From positions 6,327,864 to 6,350,484 of the forward strand of contig NW_006921532.1 of the NCBI RefSeq assembly GCF_000340215.1: a stretch of 22,621 nt of DNA. Reading direction: 5' to 3'. Shown here one piece after another: positions 17,960 to 22,621 of the stretch (position 1 is the first letter of the stretch; each line of letters begins with the position of its first letter). Both the position numbers and the translations under genes were made by a program. The DNA is from Pseudocercospora fijiensis CIRAD86 (lineage: Eukaryota > Ascomycota > Dothideomycetes > Mycosphaerellales > Mycosphaerellaceae). The notes below the pieces were generated by a model that saw only the letters and a program-made list of their open reading frames with translations, was not told where the DNA came from and did not search any database.

Positions 17960-20900
17960 GAATCTAACGTTTTCGCCGGAATTATATATCAGGATTACTA
18001 GCTATATACCTACCGACTTAAGGAGACTTCTAATAAAGTTTACGCGCTGTTCTATTACGCTAATCTCCGGGCCTAACGTTAAAGAGAGAGGGCTCGGGTA
18101 TTACGAGCGGTTAGTATATATACCCTATATAAGAGGGTAGCTAATAAGATCAAGCCCGTAAAGGGCAGCGTATACATAACCGATAGGTCTAATCCTAGCG
18201 GAAATCCTAACTAGCGATAAAGGTGCCTTAACCGCGAAGCGATGTTAACACTTAGGGATAGTCTATACGACTAGAGGTATATTACTAAAAAGTTCTCCGC
18301 TATTCCTAGGGGATCGAGGCTAACGCCGGAGAGACTAGCGAACATTAAACCTAGCATCGAGCTTTCGGATCTTGAACTAGATTTGCTATACGAGCTTCTA
18401 TATAACCGCGAAGCCGTATTAGTATATAACTTTACGCATCTAGGCAGGATTAACCCGGAGGTTACCCCTCTATAGAGGATCCGAACGATCGAGTATAAGC
18501 CTTAGGCTTACCTAGGGTTCAAGCTAAACCTAAGCCTAAGAGGTATAGTTAAGGATATAATACGGCAGCGTGTAAAGGCTAGTACCTTAGAGCCTTCCTA
18601 TGCCTCGTATCGCAACCTATACTTCCTAGTTTAGAAGAAGACAGCTCCTAGGGAACTAAAGAAGTACCGCCTAATTAACGCTATATAAAAGTTTAACGTA
18701 GTTACGATTAGAGATGCTAACCTCCCTCCGGAGACTAATAGGTTCTCGGAAGCTTTTGCTAACTGTATTATAGCCTTACTAGTTAATGTTTTCTTAGGCT
18801 ACGACTAGATCCCTCTCTATCCTAATAGTAGAGACCTAACTAGTTTCGAAACGCCTCTTAGACTATACCGACAAACTACCCTTCCCTAAGGGGCGACCAA
18901 CTTAGTAGCCCAGTTCGTTCGTATTATAAACTAAGTCCTCGCGGCCTATATCTCCTATATAGCGATGCCTTTCCTTAACGACATCGGCATTAAGGGCCCT
19001 AAAACTAGGTACGACAATAAAGAAGTAGAGCCTAGTATCTGTAGGTTCTTTCTCGAATATATTTAGAACCTCGATAGTATCCTCTACGACCTAGAGCGAG
19101 CTAACCTAACGGTATATAGGGAGAAGCTTTAGCTCCTATATAAACGAATAAACATTGTCGGGTTTGTAACTAATAAGAACGGCCGCTATCCTAACAATAT
19201 ACGGGTCCTAAAGATTGTATCCTAGCCCGACCCTACCTATTAGAAAGATGTCCGGATCTAGCTTAGAGTAGTCTCCTACTTCCGTATCTAGGTCGAAAAC
19301 TTTGCGTTAGTATATAAGCCTCTATACGCCTTGCTTAAGAAGGATGCAGAGTTTAAATAGACCTCCGTTTACTAAGCCGCTAAGGATAAGGTTACTAAGG
19401 CACTTGTTAGCGCGCCTACGCTTATCTCTATTAACTACTCGGAAGGCGCAGGTCTACTAATTGTTGCTATCGACTCGAGCGGGGAAGGCTACGGCGAGAT
19501 ACTAATATAGTATAATCGTAAGGAGCCCTCCTTACGTTACCCTATCCGGTACGAGTCCGGTCTATAGAAACCTATCGAGGCCCGATACGATACTAGCAAG
19601 CGAGAGTGCCTTAGTGTCTATAAGGCTCTTAAGAAGTTCCGACCTTAGCTCTTTAGAGTGTTCTTTCGCCTAGAAGTCGACGCTTAGACGCTAGTCTATT
19701 AACTTAACCGTATAGCCTCCGACCTGCCTAACTCTACGATAGCTCGGTAGGTTGCCTAGATCTATTTGTTTGATTTCGACGTCTTCTATATTCCTAGTAA
19801 GAAGTATACTAGACCGGATAGCCTTTCTAGAAGGCCTACTATAGAAGAGGATATCGCCGAGATAATAGAAGAAGAGGATATCGACGCGGTTATTAACCGC
19901 ACCTTCTTTACTACCTTCTATATTAATGCTATACTAGTAATTACTAGGCCTACTACCGACGACTAACCTAGTAACTAGCCTAACGAAGACCCTACTACTA
20001 ATAACGAGGGCTAGGACGATACTAAGGCGGGCGAACTAGGTAGGGATAATATCCTTAATAGGGTCTACTCCGACGACTCCTATAACATCGCCTACTTCCT
20101 TACCTATACGAAGAGAGCTCCCGGTCTATTAAAGAGTTAATACCGTCGTATTATTTGCTATTCTCGGAGGTTCCTTGTTAAGGATCGCATCCTTTAGCGA
20201 TAGGCTATAGTTAATATACCGCTCTAGCGTGTTATTAACGATCTAGTAGCCCGATAAGAAATCCTTCGTTCCGTTTACGATAAGCTCGGCTACCGGGCGG
20301 CAGAGGGCACCTTCGATGTCCTTCGTCGTCGGTACTAGTAGGACGGCGTATAGGCTAATGTCTTCCGCTACTATAAGAGCTGTCCTAAGTGCAACTTTAG
20401 GAACAGCTACCGGCGTCTAGGAGAGCTACGTATCCCTACTACCTAGTTAGTTAGGGAGCGGTAGTATAGCGATAGGGTCTATCTTAGCCGCAATAATAGC
20501 CTATATATTATTCGAGAGGGTCTTTCTCGATAGCCGGAGGCCTATTATTTCTATAAGGGTTGCGGTGCTATTAATGCCCGTAATATAGCTACCTTCCTAT
20601 TTAAGGATCTGTTTTGCCGCTAGGGAACACCTTACGAGGTTATCTTAGACAACGCTACGAATAATATAGCTAAGGAGGTTTAAGCGCTACTTGTTTCGTA
20701 TAGGGCTAAGAACGTTCGTATCTCCCTATACTATCCCTAGTCGAATGCTATTGTTAAGCGCGGCTATCGGTCGTTAATTAATGCCCTATCTAAGATAACT
20801 AATAGTAGCGATAGATTAGTTCCTATTTCTACCCGCGTCCTAGCCCTTCTCTAAGCGGACCGAACTACTATTATCGATACGACTAGACTTACACTAGCGG

Positions 20901-21673
20901 AACTTATAATTAGGAGGGACGCCGTTCTTCCTATTAAATTGTCCTATCGCACGTACGGCGTTTACGATTAGGGGTCTATTCGTACTAGGGTAGACCTTCT
21001 TACCCTACGGGCTAAGGCTCTTAAGGATATAACTACGACTTCTTAAGAGGGTCTTGCTCGACAACGTCGGCTTCGGGAAGAGGCTAAGTAGTATTTTAAT
21101 AACTATAATACTGTTAATTGGGAACCTCTAAAGGTTAGCGATATAGTCCTTCTATACCGGTCCGAACTAGAGTATAGTTACTCCTATAAGCTAGCCTTTA
21201 AGTAGAAGGGTCCTTATAGAGTAAAGGAGGTCCTTCACTCGGGTTCCGTATACCTTCTTTAGGAGCTAGATAGTGCTACCTTAAAGCACTCTTACCCTCG
21301 GGCTAATCTAAAGAAGGTCATTAAGTTACGCGAACCTGCCTGCCCTCTACCGACCGAGGAGGAAGTTAGTACCTCTACAGACCCTCTACCGTCCTTAGAT
21401 ACCTATCGGGAGGAGGATCCTACCGCTATTATAGATCCTATTCTGCCTAAGAACTATGCCTATCCCTAGATTCGTCTTAGTAAGCTATTAGGAATAACTT
21501 AAGAATAGAGGGAGGGTTATATACGGATTAACTATATATAGAGCGTTTCCGATATTAATTCCGATTCTAATAGTAAACTAGACTTCTAGCTATCTAACTC
21601 TAACTCCGAGGAACCTAACTAGTCTAGCGACGAAGACCGCCTAGAATTATAGCTAGATCCCGAGACTAAATAA
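17960..21673 (+). pseudogene. pol: Pol frame: reverse transcriptase, RNase H, integrase
   Basis: Codon starts are congruent with 17960, that is -1 relative to gag-protease. The linker contains LYKRVANKIKPVKGSVYITD. The reverse transcriptase (about 18500-19230) has TIRDANLPPET, the first catalytic Asp in GYD (18803-18805), LP-stop-G where Gln is lost (18881-18892), and the active site F-L-N-D (18971-18982), whose first Asp is now Asn. RNase H (about 19440-19830) has AIDSSGEGYG with Asp at 19472-19474, ending FYIPSKKYTRPDSLSRRP. In the integrase the HHCC finger has both His codons changed to TAC (20276-20278, 20291-20293) and an intact CPKC (20381-20392). The core keeps one Asp (20648-20650), but the Glu position reads Lys (20756-20758). 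The GPY module is at 21209-21217. The frame ends in an acidic tail with TAA at 21671-21673. No chromodomain is seen. Confidence 0.88.
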
Positions 21674-22371
21674 TTGCTTACTCTTCCTTACCTCTACCTA
21701 CCTCTGCTACGTAGCTTCCTTACTCTTGTCGATCGTTCTCCGCGCTATTAATGCAGTGCCGCCCTATACCTTTAGTCCTTACCTATTGTCTGTTCCTACT
21801 AATGTTTATACTCTCGTTTGTTACTTTTAGTTTATCCTATTATTGTCTTTTGCTTTTGCCTTTACCTTCGATTAATGTTGCTATAACTTTATTCCTTCGC
21901 TCTTGTTTCCTTAGATAGAACTATACGAGGCGTGTTTTCCTAATAATATCCCGGGGATAGCATTAGGAAGATAGCCGAACCTAACCCCTCTACCCTTCTA
22001 GGACTACTTCCCTCTAGATTCCTAGTCTCTAGTAACCGCCCTTAGGTAGCAACGATAACAAGATACTCCGCTAGAGAAGATTGTTCCTACTCTAATTAGT
22101 ATTAGTTACGTAGGATACTAAGAAAGGGAGGATCCCTCTCCCTTCCTAGCTCTTAAATAGACGTAGCAACCTAGGCCTATAGCCTCTAAGAATAGGAACC
22201 TTAGGCCGCTAAGCTTAGTGTCTAGAAGAAAGAAGAACGCACGGGCTACGTTTATATGCCTGCTACTATAAAAGGTAATACTACATCTACAACGATAGTG
22301 CTATAGGCTAATACAAGCTACGCTAGGCCTAGGCGATTTGCTCCTAGTTGCCGAGCATCTCTAGAGAAAAG
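21674..22371. other. Retrotransposon 3' untranslated region, LTR not delimited
   Basis: RIP-altered sequence after the pol stop. The first 220 bases are pyrimidine-rich on the plus strand. A purine run at 22120-22133 followed by a GGGAGGATCCCTCTCCC inverted repeat could be the polypurine tract and LTR start, but no terminal TG...CA or matching 5' copy could be confirmed. Confidence 0.45.
21939..21966. repeat. Near-palindrome copy 3 (3' of pol, inverted)
   Basis: Begins CTAATAATAT, has centre CCCGGGG and ends ATAGCATTAG. It is the opposite orientation of the other copies, with the GCCGAAC-type flank now on its downstream side. Confidence 0.78.
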
Positions 22372-22399
22372 CTAATGCTACCCCGGGGGTATTATTAGT
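22372..22399. repeat. Near-palindrome copy 4 (3' end of the element)
   Basis: Begins CTAATGCTAC, has centre CCCCGGGGG and ends TATTATTAG. A GCCGAG lies about 25 bases upstream, separated by CATCTCTAGAGAAAAG. It may mark the outer end of the retrotransposon. Confidence 0.82.
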
Positions 22400-22621
22400 C
22401 CCGCTAGCCTTACTACTATAGATTACTACTAGGTACTCGAACTAACTAGTCACATTTCGAGTGCGCGGGAATCTACGAAAGCTAGAGGTTAACAAAGGCG
22501 CGTAGTCGCTACTAGCAATTAGCTAGATCGATTGTTAAACTTTAGCCGCTCTACTAATAAAAAAGTCTCGTATATAGCTTTACTTTTTAGGGTCTATATA
22601 TAATCGTATCCGTTGCTTACC
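22400..22621. other. RIP-altered flank, nothing recognised
   Basis: The low CpA/TpG composition continues to the end of the window. No frame, repeat or domain is visible in the last 220 bases. Confidence 0.5.

Larger units (their letters stand above)
14656..22400 (+). mobile_element. Ty3/gypsy LTR retrotransposon, RIP-inactivated
   Basis: The core order is Gag, protease, reverse transcriptase, RNase H, integrase, GPY/F module, which is Ty3/gypsy (Metaviridae) order. Gag-protease is in one frame and pol follows in the -1 frame. The outer limits are provisional. Short similar segments (GCTCCTAG, then CTCTA(A)GAG, then CTAAT(G/A)CTACCC) end at about 14707 and 22385 and are followed by the two outer copies of a near-palindrome. 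Full LTRs, a primer-binding site and target duplications were not identified. A purine run AAGAAAGGGAGGA near 22120-22133 could be the polypurine tract. All copies of the key catalytic sites examined carry G-to-A or C-to-T changes or in-frame stops. Confidence 0.85.
9250..22621. other. RIP-altered, TpA-rich repeat island
   Basis: From about 9250 to the end of the window CpA and TpG nearly vanish and TpA is in excess, while CpG, CpC and CpT stay common. For example, the 60 bases 16561-16620 contain no CA and no TG, ten TA and four CG. This fits repeat-induced point mutation with a strong CpA preference. Reading frames that can be traced are broken at former CAG, CAA and TGG codons. Islands that keep CA or TG remain, mainly 10960-11570 and the inverted LTR-like copy 13747-14027. 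The change from normal composition occurs within roughly 100 bp. Confidence 0.93.

Noticed and set aside
19766..19966. Open frame of 66 codons as an independent small gene
   Set aside because: It is in the pol frame and reads as the end of RNase H and the following acidic linker. The Met is internal and the frame is just the longest piece between RIP stops.

Overview
This window looks like nuclear DNA of a filamentous ascomycete (Pezizomycotina; Dothideomycetes is an inference). The support is an RSC7-type chromatin-remodelling subunit with one short GTGAGT...CTGAC...TAG intron, a Pho85-type cyclin with a Gln/Tyr/Pro-rich N-terminus, and a second half heavily altered by repeat-induced point mutation (RIP).

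Region 1 (1-9250) has ordinary base composition. It carries two protein genes in tandem on the minus strand: the Clg1/PCL-like cyclin (3804-5255) and, downstream in the direction of transcription, the Rsc7/Npl6 homologue (777-2491, two exons). A tRNA-like element at 220-326 has an anticodon arm replaced by a long hairpin with perfect 19-base arms. About 3.2 kb upstream of the cyclin gene (5256-8444) has no convincing gene, only simple repeats. An 86-bp tandem duplication (8924-9095) and an intron-bearing tRNA-Arg(CCG)-like sequence (9145-9226, minus) lie just before the compositional boundary.

Region 2 (about 9250-22621) is a mobile-element graveyard. CpA and TpG are almost absent and TpA is in great excess, while CpG is retained: the signature of strongly CpA-specific RIP. 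Almost every Gln and Trp codon of the old reading frames is now TAG or TAA, so there are hardly any open frames, yet the ancestral frames can be followed. They show a coding remnant with in-frame four-residue repeats (10561-11619), an unrecognised minus-strand remnant (12500-13108), a second plus-strand remnant (about 13200-13620), and a nearly full Ty3/gypsy retrotransposon core (14841-21673). The core has a gag-protease frame followed by reverse transcriptase, RNase H and integrase in the -1 frame. Around these are a MITE-like element with 46-bp terminal inverted repeats (10238-10439), an inverted pair of LTR-like sequences of about 290 bp (11742-12033 and 13747-14027) with a third partial copy, and a near-palindrome of about 27 bp found at four places in and around the retrotransposon.

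The two halves show no functional link. The first is a normal housekeeping segment and the second a silenced repeat island beside it. I see no intact novel multi-gene system. The items most worth a second look are the hairpin tRNA-like element, the recurrent near-palindrome, and the degraded reading frames that can still be read through the RIP stops.
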